Positions 31,202 through 39,770 of a stretch of DNA of 45,795 nucleotides are shown here, piece by piece. The position numbers were made by a program, and so were the translations under genes. Location of the stretch: positions 1 to 45,795 of the forward strand of contig JAPLSO010000067.1 in NCBI GenBank assembly GCA_026398595.1, in the 5' to 3' direction. Below the pieces are notes generated by a model, which saw only the letters and a list, made by a program, of their open reading frames with translations, did not search any database and was not told the origin of the DNA. Origin of the DNA: Spirochaetota bacterium. GTDB taxonomy: Bacteria > Spirochaetota > Spirochaetia > Treponematales > Rectinemataceae. The first letter of the stretch is position 1. Every line of letters begins with the position of its first letter.

Positions 31202-33303
31202 TTCGAGCCTTCCGCGCTTCCGGTGATGTCGGCGAGCATCGAGAGGATCTCGGACTCAAGAACCTTGATGTCCGCCTCGATGGCTTCCAGCGGCCGGGGC
31301 GGTTCGTAGCGGTAGAACTGCCGGTTCAGCGGAATCTCGTAGCCCACCTTGGTCTTGCCGTAATCGATCCACGCGTCGGGCACGTGGGGCAGGACCTCGC
31401 GCTTGAAGTACGCATCGATGTCTTCCTTGAGCGGCACGTTCTCGGTGTCGCGCAGATCGGCGTCGGACTCGGGGTTGCCTTTGGCGTCGCGGCAGATCTC
31501 CGCGGTTTCGTCCTTTTCGCCCAGGGCTTCCAGTACAACCTTCGATTCCGGGGTCGAGAGGCGCAAGCCCGCCTTTTGTTCGATGCCCTTCAGTTCTTTC
31601 AGAAAGGTTTTACGATCCTTGAAAAGCTTTTTCTTCGTTGCCTTTCCCAGATCGGAAAGCATCGCCTTGATCGCGCGCTGGCGCTCGAGCCCGGATTCGA
31701 TTTCCTCTTGCCGCGCAACGTCGCTTTTCTTGAGGCTTTCGGCTATGGTTCGGAATCCGCGGACCTCGTCCAGAAGGGCGACGCGTTCGGCGCTCGCCTG
31801 GAAATTGAGGCGCAGGGGGCGCTCGACGGTGATCTTGCTGTAGCCGAAATCGGCATTGTCGAAGATCTTGGAGACGACTACCTGTTTCTTCATGCCATCG
31901 GCTTCGATGAGACGCGTCTCCTCATGTTGGAAATTGCCGTAGATTCTGGTGATCTCCGCGATCTGGTTCGGGCGGTGTTCCTCTCCGTCCCCGATCTGGT
32001 TGCGCTTGTTTCCGAGGCTCTTGCGCATTTTGACGTAGAATTCGCGGGCATCGACGAGTTGTATCTTGCCTTTGCGCTGGGCTTCCTTGCGGTTGGTGAG
32101 GATCCAGAGATAGGTCGAGATCCCCGTGTTGTAGAAAAGCTGATCGGGCAAGGCCACGATGCCTTCCAGCCAGTCGTTCTCGATGATCCACTGCCTAATG
32201 CAGGATTCGCCGCTCCCCGCATCGCCCGTAAAGAGGGGAGATCCGTTGAACACAATGCCGATGCGGCTGCCGCCTTCCTCCGGAGACCGCATCTTCGAAA
32301 TCATGTGCTGCAGGAAAAGGAATGAGCCGTCGTTGATGCGCGGGAGCCCGGCGCCGAAGCGGCCGTCATAGCCCAGTTTTTGTGCCTCGTTTTCGATGAA
32401 TTTCTGCTGCTGCTTCCATTCCACGCCGAAGGGAGGGTTCGCGAGCATGTAGTCGAAGCGTTCTCTGGGAAAGCCGTCTTTCTCGAAGCTGTCGTCCGGC
32501 TTGATGTTCTCGGGGTCTTCCCCTTTTATCAGCATGTCGGCGCGGCAGACCGCGTAGGCTTCGTCGTTCAGGTCCTGCCCGTACAGGATGGGGTGGGCCT
32601 GGGTATTCAGTTTCCGGATATACTGCTCGGCCACGGAGAGCATGCCGCCCGTGCCGCAGGCCGGATCGTAGATCGTTTTCACGACATGGCTCTTCCGCAG
32701 GTCGGTTTCGGGCGAAAGCAGGAGGTTGACCATCAGCTTGATCACTTCGCGGGGAGTGAAGTGCTCTCCAGCTTCCTCGTTCGACTGCTCGGCGCCTATC
32801 CGTATCAGCTCCTCGAAAATATAGCCCATCTGCATGCTGTCTATGTTCGAAGGGGAAAGATCGATTTCACTCGAGGCGAACTGTTTGATCACATTGAAGA
32901 GCAGGTTCTTCTCGTTCATTCGGCCTATCTGGACGCCAAAATCGAAGCGCTCGAATATGTGCCTGACATTGGGCGAGAAGGCGTTGATATAGCTGGCGAG
33001 GTTCGGCGCGATCTGGTTCGGATCGTCGAGAAGCTTCTTGAAGGTCAGCTTCGACGCGTTGTAAAAGGGGACTCCCGTTATCTGGCGCAGTTTGGCGCTG
33101 ACGATGTTCTCGGACTTGCCCTTGAGCGCGTCCAGTTCCGCCAGGGCCCTGCCTTTCGTCGGTTCGAGGATGCAGTCGAATCTCCGCAGGACGGCGAGGG
33201 GAAGGATGACTTTCCGGTACTCATTGCGCTTGTACGGCCCGCGGAGCAGGTTGCATATACTCCATATGAAGTTGGTTGTCTGACCCTGTGTCGGCGTTGA
33301 CAT
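31198..33303 (-). CDS. hsdM: Type I restriction-modification methyltransferase subunit
   Basis: This 701-residue N6-adenine methyltransferase has a helical HsdM N-domain (residues 10-135), motif I DPACGTGGMLSVAEQY (213-220 core) and motif IV NPPFG (289-293). The C-terminal extension from about 540 is long, rich in Lys/Glu and coiled, ending LADITGSAEGSK; the extra length is common in the long HsdM group. It modifies the site read by HsdS and is required for both modification and cutting. It is the first gene of the operon, with GGAG about nine bases before ATG. Confidence 0.95.
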   Translation of the reverse strand: MSTPTQGQTTNFIWSICNLLRGPYKRNEYRKVILPLAVLRRFDCILEPTKGRALAELDALKGKSENIVSAKLRQITGVPFYNASKLTFKKLLDDPNQIAPNLASYINAFSPNVRHIFERFDFGVQIGRMNEKNLLFNVIKQFASSEIDLSPSNIDSMQMGYIFEELIRIGAEQSNEEAGEHFTPREVIKLMVNLLLSPETDLRKSHVVKTIYDPACGTGGMLSVAEQYIRKLNTQAHPILYGQDLNDEAYAVCRADMLIKGEDPENIKPDDSFEKDGFPRERFDYMLANPPFGVEWKQQQKFIENEAQKLGYDGRFGAGLPRINDGSFLFLQHMISKMRSPEEGGSRIGIVFNGSPLFTGDAGSGESCIRQWIIENDWLEGIVALPDQLFYNTGISTYLWILTNRKEAQRKGKIQLVDAREFYVKMRKSLGNKRNQIGDGEEHRPNQIAEITRIYGNFQHEETRLIEADGMKKQVVVSKIFDNADFGYSKITVERPLRLNFQASAERVALLDEVRGFRTIAESLKKSDVARQEEIESGLERQRAIKAMLSDLGKATKKKLFKDRKTFLKELKGIEQKAGLRLSTPESKVVLEALGEKDETAEICRDAKGNPESDADLRDTENVPLKEDIDAYFKREVLPHVPDAWIDYGKTKVGYEIPLNRQFYRYEPPRPLEAIEADIKVLESEILSMLADITGSAEGSK

Positions 33304-33341
33304 TGTGTTCTCCCGAGCGGTTTGTTGCTATTTCTGGCATC

Positions 33342-33347
33342 ATTATA
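33342..33347 (-). promoter_or_regulatory. Probable -10 box upstream of hsdM
   Basis: A perfect TATAAT reads on the minus strand 38 bases before the hsdM ATG. The hexamer 17 bases upstream (TGGCGG) is a poor -35, so activation or weak expression may apply. The spacer 33304-33441 also has two direct copies of GCTATTTCTGG (33327-33337 and 33424-33434). Confidence 0.4.
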
Positions 33348-33441
33348 CGCTCGAGAATATTTTCCCGCCATGCTCCCTTTCCCCCATCCCTACAATTGAA
33401 AGTCTTTCTCATGGACGAGGGAGGCTATTTCTGGCTACGGC

Positions 33442-33732
33442 TTGAGCATTCCCGGCGGGCGACGGTACCATGCCCCCACAGGCAACCTCTTGCTGATCTT
33501 CCTGCGCGGCGGCCTCGGGGCCGCATCGCGGTACGGCGTCACGAAACTCTTCAACGCGCTCTTCCAGGCCGTGGCGCTGCCCCTCGGCACGCTCTTCGTC
33601 AACGTCACGGGTTCCTTCGCGCTCGGACTCGTCGTCGCCCCCGTGGACGCGAAAGCCCTGTCCGGGGCAGCCGTCCTCGCTGGATTTCTCCTCGTGTCCG
33701 CCCTGAAACCGGGAACCGTCCTGCCGCGCTGA
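33442..33732 (+). pseudogene. crcB: Fluoride exporter CrcB/Fluc remnant, middle missing
   Basis: The frame contains the start of a Fluc protein (LLLIFLRGGLGAASRYGVTKLF, then PLGTLFVNVTGSFALGL). It then jumps at about 33640 to VAPVDAKALSGAAVLAGFLLVSALKPG, which resembles the final helix. The central Gly-Phe-Thr-Thr-Phe-Ser part with the fluoride-contacting residues is absent, and the whole is about 90 residues against a usual 125. The only in-frame start is a weak TTG at 33442. It lies between the restriction operon and the convergent ABC transporter. It should be inactive as written. Confidence 0.65.
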
Positions 33733-33736
33733 AGCC

Positions 33737-34864
33737 TCAGTCCTTCCTGAGCACGTGGGCGGCCCTGGCCGCGTAGGAGAATGAAACTCTTTCGCCAACC
33801 TTGTAGAACCTGGAGTCGATCGGGTCGTAGGACACGGCCTGGATCGGTTTATCCCCGCCCGAGTCGATTTCGTATTCGACGAGCGAGCCCAGGTAGACGG
33901 CCTTCGTGACTTTCCCCGTGCCCAATTCCACGGACTCACCAAGACCGACCTCGCCAGGCAAACCTGCACCCAGCTTCAGGGATTCGGGTCTGATCGTCAA
34001 AAAAGCCTCGTCGCCGACTCCTATGCCCGCGCCGAAACTGCCGACGGGCAGGAGCCTTCCGCTTGAGTCCCGCACCGTCCCCGCGACGCCTTCCGGGCCG
34101 TCGGCCACGGCCGCGATCCTGACCGGGAAGAGGTTGACCTTGCCGATGAAATCGGCCACAAACCGGCAGTTTGGCCTGGAATAGACTTCAAAAGGCGTGC
34201 CTACTTGCATCACGCGCCCCTTTTCCATGACGACGATTCTGTCGGATACCGTCATCGCCTCGGCCTGGTCGTGGGTGACGTAGACGCTGGTGATCCCGAA
34301 GGTCTGCTGGATGCGGCGTATCTCCACGCGCATGGTCTCGCGGAGCTTGGCATCCAAGTTGGAGAGAGGTTCGTCGAAGAGGAGGACCCTAGGTTTGTTG
34401 ACGACGGCCCGCGCCAGGGCTACACGCTGCTGCTGGCCGCCCGAGAGCTGGTCCGGCCGCCGCCTGCCCAGCTCGGCAATGCCCATCACCCGCATGACCT
34501 TGTCCACCTCGGAGGCTATCTCGGCCTTGGGCCTGCCCTTGAGCTCCAGGCCGAAACCCACGTTCTGCGCGACCGACATGTGGGGGAAGATGGCGTAACT
34601 CTGGAAGACCATGGTCGTGTCGCGCTTGTTGGGCGGGACATCGTTCACCTTCTCGCCGCCTATCCAGATCTCGCCTTCTGTCGGGGACTCGAAGCCGGCT
34701 ATCATGCGTAAGGTCGTGGTCTTGCCGCAGCCCGAAGGGCCGAGGAGGGTCAGGAACTCGCCGTCCTTGATCTCCAGGTTCATGCCGAGGACGGCGTTCA
34801 TGATTCCGCCTTCCCTTTCGGGGTCGGGGAATTCTTTTCGTATATCGATCAGTCGGACGCTCAT
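33737..34864 (-). CDS. ABC transporter ATPase, iron/putrescine type
   Basis: This 375-residue ATPase has Walker A GPSGCGKTT (42-50), signature LSGGQQQRVALARA, Walker B LLFDEPLSNLDAK and switch VTHDQAEAMTVSD. A C-terminal TOBE regulatory domain begins at about residue 245 (FIGKVNLFPVRIAAVADGP). Length and domain order fit FbpC/PotA-type ATPases. It is the last of three genes in the order binding protein, permease, ATPase, nine bases after the permease stop. The substrate is inferred from the binding protein, ferric iron being the most likely. Confidence 0.9.
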   Translation of the reverse strand: MSVRLIDIRKEFPDPEREGGIMNAVLGMNLEIKDGEFLTLLGPSGCGKTTTLRMIAGFESPTEGEIWIGGEKVNDVPPNKRDTTMVFQSYAIFPHMSVAQNVGFGLELKGRPKAEIASEVDKVMRVMGIAELGRRRPDQLSGGQQQRVALARAVVNKPRVLLFDEPLSNLDAKLRETMRVEIRRIQQTFGITSVYVTHDQAEAMTVSDRIVVMEKGRVMQVGTPFEVYSRPNCRFVADFIGKVNLFPVRIAAVADGPEGVAGTVRDSSGRLLPVGSFGAGIGVGDEAFLTIRPESLKLGAGLPGEVGLGESVELGTGKVTKAVYLGSLVEYEIDSGGDKPIQAVSYDPIDSRFYKVGERVSFSYAARAAHVLRKD

Positions 34865-34873
34865 GGCGGCTCC

Positions 34874-36565
34874 TCAGAAATGCAGCATGTTGCCGCCGAA
34901 GCGGCCGTATTGGGCGCGCAGGATCAGCCGTATCAGGCCAATCGCCAGCGCGACGATGACGACGAGGATGACCGAGTAGGCCGCGGCCGCGCCGAGGTTG
35001 CCCGACTCCACCTGTGACATGATATGGACCGTCATCAGATTCCAGCGCGACGAGACGAGAAAGATGGCCGCGCTGACCGCGGTCATGGCCCGCACGAAGG
35101 CGAAGACCATACCGGAAAAGAAGGCGGGGACGATCATGGGGAGGGTGATCTTCGTGAAAGTGCGCCGCGCGTCGGCGCCCAGGTCTACGGCCGCCTCCTC
35201 GATCGAGGGATCGATCTGCTGGAGGATGGCCGTACCCGATTCTATACCCACAGGTATGTAGCGGAATACGAAGTTCAAAAGGAGGATGGCAAGGGTTCCC
35301 GTCAGGGCTAGCGGTCGGTGATTGAAGGCGAGTATGTAGCCGATGCCGATGACCGTGCCTGGTACGGCGAAGGAGAGAATGCTCATCGTCCCGATCAGCT
35401 TCTTGCCGGGGACCTTGGTCCTCACGACCAGGAAGGCGATGACCATGCCGAAAAGTCCCGCGATCGGCGTCGCGATGCCAGCTATCATCAAAGTATCGCG
35501 TACGGCCTTGAAGCCCACGCCAAAGACGAACTTGAAATGCTCGAGGGTCAGGTGGTTGTCGTAGCCCCAGACCTTGGCCAGAGCGCCGAGAAGTATCGAG
35601 AAATAGATGAGGGCGACGATCAGGGAGATGAAGGGACAGAAGGCGAAGAGGGTTATTCGTGCGCCCGGGCTCACGATCTTGCCGGTCGAGGTCTGGGGCT
35701 TGCCCGTCACGGTCGTGTACTTCTTCCGCGCGACAATCCAGCGCTGGAGGTAGAAGGCGAGCACCGAGGGTATGAGGAGGAAGACCGAGATGGCGGCTCC
35801 CTTGGGCAGGTCGTACATGCCGACGATCTCCAGATAGGCCTGGACCGAGAGTACGGGAAACTTGCTGCCAGCGAGAATGAGGGGGTTGCCAAAGTCGGCC
35901 AGGGTCTCGACGAAGAGAAGAAGTATCGAACTCGCGATCCCCGGTACGGCCAGAGGCAGGGTCACCTTGAGGAAGACTTTGAGCCTCGAGCCGCCCAGGT
36001 TGAGGGCCGCGTCCTCGAGGACGGGGTTCATTCCTTCAAGGACGCTTTTCAGGGTCAGGTAGGCCACGGGGAAGAAGGTGACCACCTGGGCCAGGAATAG
36101 GCCGTTGAAGCCGTAGACCGGAAAATTCTGGATCCTCAGGAGATTCCAGGTGACAAGGCCGTTGTTGCCGAAGAGCATGATGATTGCCAGGGCTCCGATG
36201 AAAGGAGGTGATACGATGGGTATGATGGCCATCGTGTTGAAGAACTTCCCGAAGGGCACTTTCGCCCGCACAACGGCGAAGGCGAAGGCGAAGCCCAGGA
36301 AGGTGCCAACCAGGGCCGTAAGCCCGCTCATCATGAGGCTGTTGTAAAAAGCCTTCCTGAGATAGGCGGATTTCAGAACCTCGGCATAGACGGATAATGA
36401 GTAAGAGTCCCCGGGCTTGAAGCTCTGTATCACGACGCAGGCTATCGGATAGACAACGAAAAGAAAGAGTGAGACGAGGGTCAGGAGGGCTACGATGAGG
36501 AGGAGAGGATCGCGGGCGACCTGCCTGAACCGGCCTATCGCCCGCGTCAACTTGCTTTCAGTCAC
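34874..36565 (-). CDS. ABC transporter permease, duplicated FbpB type
   Basis: This 563-residue membrane protein contains two permease repeats of about 250 residues each. Both have the EAA coupling loop: LEDAALNLGGSRLKVFLKVTLPL in the first and IEEAAVDLGADARRTFTKITLPM in the second. About twelve hydrophobic segments are visible, starting with LLLIVALLTLVSLFLFVVYPIA. The fused two-domain form is typical of ferric-iron importers. It follows the binding protein gene by 24 bases. Confidence 0.92.
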   Translation of the reverse strand: MTESKLTRAIGRFRQVARDPLLLIVALLTLVSLFLFVVYPIACVVIQSFKPGDSYSLSVYAEVLKSAYLRKAFYNSLMMSGLTALVGTFLGFAFAFAVVRAKVPFGKFFNTMAIIPIVSPPFIGALAIIMLFGNNGLVTWNLLRIQNFPVYGFNGLFLAQVVTFFPVAYLTLKSVLEGMNPVLEDAALNLGGSRLKVFLKVTLPLAVPGIASSILLLFVETLADFGNPLILAGSKFPVLSVQAYLEIVGMYDLPKGAAISVFLLIPSVLAFYLQRWIVARKKYTTVTGKPQTSTGKIVSPGARITLFAFCPFISLIVALIYFSILLGALAKVWGYDNHLTLEHFKFVFGVGFKAVRDTLMIAGIATPIAGLFGMVIAFLVVRTKVPGKKLIGTMSILSFAVPGTVIGIGYILAFNHRPLALTGTLAILLLNFVFRYIPVGIESGTAILQQIDPSIEEAAVDLGADARRTFTKITLPMIVPAFFSGMVFAFVRAMTAVSAAIFLVSSRWNLMTVHIMSQVESGNLGAAAAYSVILVVIVALAIGLIRLILRAQYGRFGGNMLHF

Positions 36566-36589
36566 GATTCTCCGATTTTAAGAGAGCGG

Positions 36590-37597
36590 TCACTTAACCG
36601 TCAGGACTTCCTGGACCCAGCGGTCGACAAGGCGCTTCTTCTGCTCGCCCGCCCAGATCGGGTTGATGTCGATGGTCTTGAGCGAATCAAAGTCGGGCAT
36701 GCCCTTGGCGAGCTTGGCCCCGGCAAGCACGGGGTAGAAATAGGTCTGCTTTTCCGTGAAGGAACTCTGTCCCTTTACCGATTCGAGCCAATCGACGAGG
36801 GCCTGGGCTCCCTCAAGGTTCTTGGCTCCCTTGAGGATGGATATGGCGGGGGCCTCGAACCAGACGCCCTCCTTCGGGAAGACCACTTCGACGGGGAAGC
36901 CCTTCTCGATGGCTTCAAAGAAGGCGGGCGTGAACTGGACAGCGATGGCGCACTGCCCTACCTGGACGGCCTTGGAGGGGGCCGTGCCGGAAGAGGTGTA
37001 GGTCTGGACGTTCGGGGCGAGCTTCTTCATGTAGTCGTAGGCCTTGTCCTCTCCCATCATGACGACGAGGGAGGCGACCATGTTGTATGCCGTGCCCGAG
37101 GACTGGGGGGAGGGTAGCTGTATCTGCCCCTTGTAGGCTGGGTTGAGAAGGTCGGCCCAGCTTGCCGGCTTGGGGGCGCCCAGCCGAGTGAGAACTTCCT
37201 TGTTGACCGCGAAGGCCATCGGGTTCATGTAGAAGGACCGCCAGTACCCGTCGGGATCCTTGAACTCCTTGCCCAGCTTGTCGAAACCAGGGCCTTTGTA
37301 GGCCAGGGTCAGCTTATCTTCCTTGGCGATGATGTGGTTCTCGCTCGGGGCGCCGAACCAGACATCTGCCTGGGGATTGGAGGATTCGGCCTTGATCCGC
37401 GCGTAGGCCGGGCCCGTGGACAGCTGGACGAACTGGACGGTCACGCCCGTGTCGGCGGTGAAGGAGTCCAGGATTTTTTTCGCGCTGACTTCATCGACGC
37501 TGGAATAGACGATCACGGTCTGTCCCGGTTTGGCAAAGGCCGGGAAGGCCGCGCAGACCATGAGCGAGGCCATGAGCACGAGAACGATTTTCTTCAT
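36590..37597 (-). CDS. Periplasmic iron(III)-type binding protein
   Basis: This 335-residue protein has a signal peptide ending CAAFPAFA before KPGQ. VIVYSSVDEVSAKKILDSF, the hinge region NPQADVWFGAPSE, PMAFAVNKEV and the C-terminal part IWAGEQKKRLVDRW fit the FbpA/AfuA class of extracellular solute-binding proteins. Ferric iron is the usual substrate, but phosphonate and other ligands exist in the family. AGGAGG lies just upstream of ATG and a good promoter further upstream. It is probably expressed at higher level than the permease. Confidence 0.88.
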   Translation of the reverse strand: MKKIVLVLMASLMVCAAFPAFAKPGQTVIVYSSVDEVSAKKILDSFTADTGVTVQFVQLSTGPAYARIKAESSNPQADVWFGAPSENHIIAKEDKLTLAYKGPGFDKLGKEFKDPDGYWRSFYMNPMAFAVNKEVLTRLGAPKPASWADLLNPAYKGQIQLPSPQSSGTAYNMVASLVVMMGEDKAYDYMKKLAPNVQTYTSSGTAPSKAVQVGQCAIAVQFTPAFFEAIEKGFPVEVVFPKEGVWFEAPAISILKGAKNLEGAQALVDWLESVKGQSSFTEKQTYFYPVLAGAKLAKGMPDFDSLKTIDINPIWAGEQKKRLVDRWVQEVLTVK

Positions 37598-37639
37598 AGG
37601 TTCCTCCGATTTGCAGAATGTGTAAATGTTATAAGACTA

Positions 37640-37668
37640 ATGTTAGGGGCCAACCCGAGATCTGTCAA
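37640..37668 (-). promoter_or_regulatory. Sigma-70 promoter of the iron-type ABC operon
   Basis: TTGACA (37668-37663) and TAACAT (37645-37640) are 17 bases apart on the minus strand, with the start near 37633 and a leader of about 36 bases before the ATG at 37597. The promoter follows the Gfo/Idh/MocA stop codon at 37694 closely. No clear Fur box was recognised. Confidence 0.65.
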
Positions 37669-37693
37669 GAAAAATGGGGTCCTAAAACCCTGC

Positions 37694-38845
37694 TCAGCCT
37701 TCTAGTTTCGGCAGGTCGACCCAGCGTCGCTCCGCCCAGCTCCTCATACCCAGTTCCGCAAGCTGTACGCCTTTGGCGCCCTCGAGGAGGCCCCAGGGGA
37801 AAGACTCGTCCTGGACGACATGGAGAAGGAATTTTTCCCACTGGACCTTGAAGGCATTGTCGGGGAGATCCCGCGCCGGCAGCTTGGCCCAGTTCTCATA
37901 GTAGTCAATGGGGCTCGGGATGTCGGGGTTCCATACCGGCTTGGGGGTCATGGCCTCGGATTGGACCACGCAGTCCCGCAAGCCCGCCACTGCCGAACCC
38001 TTTGTTCCGTCCACCTGGAGGGTCAACAGATCGTCGCGGCGTACCCGCACCGCCCATGAGGAATTGAATTGGCAGACCACGCCGCTCTCGAGGAGGAAGG
38101 TACCGTAGGCCGCGTCCTCAGAGGTGCAGGCGTATTCCATTCCCTTCTCGTCGACGCGCCTGCCGATGTGGGTGGCGCCGAAGGCCGAGAGCGCGGCGAT
38201 GGGGCCAAAGATATTGTCGATCACATACCGCCAATGGCAGAACATGTCGATCATGATGCCGCCGCCGTCTTCTTTCCTATAGTTCCAGGAAGGGCGCTGA
38301 CAGGCCTGGTCGAAGCCGTCGAAGACCCAGTAGCCGAATTCGCCGCGGACCGAGAGGATGCGCCCGAAGAAGCCTGTGTCGACGAGGTACTTGAGCTTCA
38401 GGAGGCCGGGAAGCCAGAGCTTGTCCTGGACCACGCCGTGCTTCACCCCCGCCCTTTTCGCAAGCCGATAGAGTTCCACGGCTCCCTCCGTCGTCGTGGC
38501 CGTGGGCTTTTCGCAGTAGACAGCCTTGCCGGCCTGGATAGCCCGGGCTATGCCGGCCTGACGCTGGGCCGTCGTCTGCGCGTCGAAATAGATCTCGTTG
38601 GCCTTGTCGGAGAGGGCGGAATCGAGATCGGTCGTCCAGCGGGGCACAGCATACGCTTTGGCCAGCGCCGAGAGCTTGCCCTCGTCGCGCCCGACAAGGA
38701 TCGGGTCGGGCAGAAGGCGTGAACCGTCCTTGAGCCTCAGCCCCCCCTCCTGCCTGATCGCCGCCACCGAGCGCGCGAGGTGCTGGTTCGTCCCCATGCG
38801 GCCCGTCACGCCGTTCATCACGATGCCTATCGTCCTGTCGCTCAT
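37694..38845 (-). CDS. Gfo/Idh/MocA-family oxidoreductase
   Basis: This 383-residue NAD(P)-dependent sugar oxidoreductase has N-terminal Rossmann motif GIVMNGVTGRMGTNQH and the family's AGKAVYCEKPTATT with catalytic Lys. The C-terminal beta-sheet domain follows, with DGGGIMIDMFCHWRYVIDN carrying the usual His. The actual substrate is unknown. It overlaps the isomerase gene by four bases and belongs to the gene set beginning at 42001. It probably oxidises or reduces a keto-sugar or sugar-acid intermediate in the cytoplasm. Confidence 0.9.
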   Translation of the reverse strand: MSDRTIGIVMNGVTGRMGTNQHLARSVAAIRQEGGLRLKDGSRLLPDPILVGRDEGKLSALAKAYAVPRWTTDLDSALSDKANEIYFDAQTTAQRQAGIARAIQAGKAVYCEKPTATTTEGAVELYRLAKRAGVKHGVVQDKLWLPGLLKLKYLVDTGFFGRILSVRGEFGYWVFDGFDQACQRPSWNYRKEDGGGIMIDMFCHWRYVIDNIFGPIAALSAFGATHIGRRVDEKGMEYACTSEDAAYGTFLLESGVVCQFNSSWAVRVRRDDLLTLQVDGTKGSAVAGLRDCVVQSEAMTPKPVWNPDIPSPIDYYENWAKLPARDLPDNAFKVQWEKFLLHVVQDESFPWGLLEGAKGVQLAELGMRSWAERRWVDLPKLEG

Positions 38846-39660
38846 ACGAACTCCTTAAAGGCCTCAACGATCCTGGCCAGAAAGGCGTCCTGGTCAAGAG
38901 CCCAGAGCCTCTCCGAGAAGATTTCGACTTCCGAGAAGCCCGAGAACCCGGCCTTCTCGACCCATGACCTGATCAGGGGAATGTCGATGCAGCCTTCGCC
39001 CATAAGACCCCGGTCGTTGAGAAAGTCGACTGTGGGTGTCAGCCAGTCGCAGACATGGAAGGCGAAAATTTTACCCAGGCTCCCGCAGCGCCCGATCTGG
39101 GCCTCGAGTTCGGGGTCCCACCAGACGTGGTAGACATCGACGGCGACGCCGAGGAAGGGATCGGCAAAGCTCTCGCACAGATCGTTGGCCTGCCGCATCG
39201 TGTTCACCACGGACCTTGCGTCGGCGTACATCGGGTGGAGGGGCTCGATGGCGAGCCTGACTCCCGCCCGCCTGGCCGCGGGCAGCATGGCCGCGATGCC
39301 TTCCTCCACCTGTTTTCTCGCCTCGGCCAGCCTCACCCTCGGGTCGGCCCCGCAGACGAGGACGAGGAGGGGTGCCCCGAGTTCGGCCGAAGCCTCGATG
39401 AGGGCGAGATTGTCCACGATCTTTTTATTCCGCTCCCCGGCCATCGGTGCCGGAAAGAAGCCTCCCCTGACCATGGAGACGGTCTTCAGTCCCGCGGCCC
39501 TGATCAGCGAAGCCGCCGCGGCCGGCTTTATATCCCCGAGAGACTCCTTCCAGACCGAGATGCCTTTTGCTCCCGCATCGGCGTACTTGCGCAGGGCTGT
39601 CGCAAGGGGCCAGGGTTTGGTGGTGATCGTGTGGACAGCAAGGCGCGACAGATCATTCAT
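38842..39660 (-). CDS. Sugar-phosphate isomerase/epimerase-like TIM barrel
   Basis: This 272-residue AP-endonuclease-2-fold protein shows LAIEPLHPMYADARSVVNT and VAVDVYHVWWDPELEAQI, with the metal-binding Glu, Asp and His typical of xylose-isomerase-like enzymes, then GYSGFSEVEIFSERL. AAGGAGAG lies about ten bases before ATG. It follows the GH88-like gene across a tandem-repeat spacer of about 100 bases. Substrate specificity cannot be told. The neighbouring Gfo/Idh/MocA gene commonly pairs with such isomerases in sugar catabolism. Confidence 0.88.
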   Translation of the reverse strand: MNDLSRLAVHTITTKPWPLATALRKYADAGAKGISVWKESLGDIKPAAAASLIRAAGLKTVSMVRGGFFPAPMAGERNKKIVDNLALIEASAELGAPLLVLVCGADPRVRLAEARKQVEEGIAAMLPAARRAGVRLAIEPLHPMYADARSVVNTMRQANDLCESFADPFLGVAVDVYHVWWDPELEAQIGRCGSLGKIFAFHVCDWLTPTVDFLNDRGLMGEGCIDIPLIRSWVEKAGFSGFSEVEIFSERLWALDQDAFLARIVEAFKEFV

Positions 39661-39690
39661 GGCTCATTCTCTCCTTGATCGGGGCCGTCT

Positions 39691-39770
39691 CAGGCATCGC
39701 CTTAGGCATCGCCTCAGGCATCGCCTTAGGCATCGCCTCAGGCATCGCCTTAGGCATCGCCTCAGGCGAC
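39691..39770. repeat. 12-bp tandem repeat of AGGCATCGCCT units
   Basis: Six full copies of AGGCATCGCCT start at 39692, 39704, 39716, 39728, 39740 and 39752, with C and T alternating between copies, so the true unit is 24 bp. A partial seventh begins at 39764. Each unit is itself palindromic (AGGC-ATC-GCCT). The GH88-like stop codon falls at the right edge and the array fills the gap before the isomerase gene. Confidence 0.9.

Noticed and set aside
32380..33300. 306-codon plus-strand frame opposite hsdM
   Set aside because: Antisense shadow of an unmistakable methyltransferase gene; no recognisable motif.
39691..39770. CRISPR array
   Set aside because: Units follow each other directly with no spacers, and no cas gene is present.
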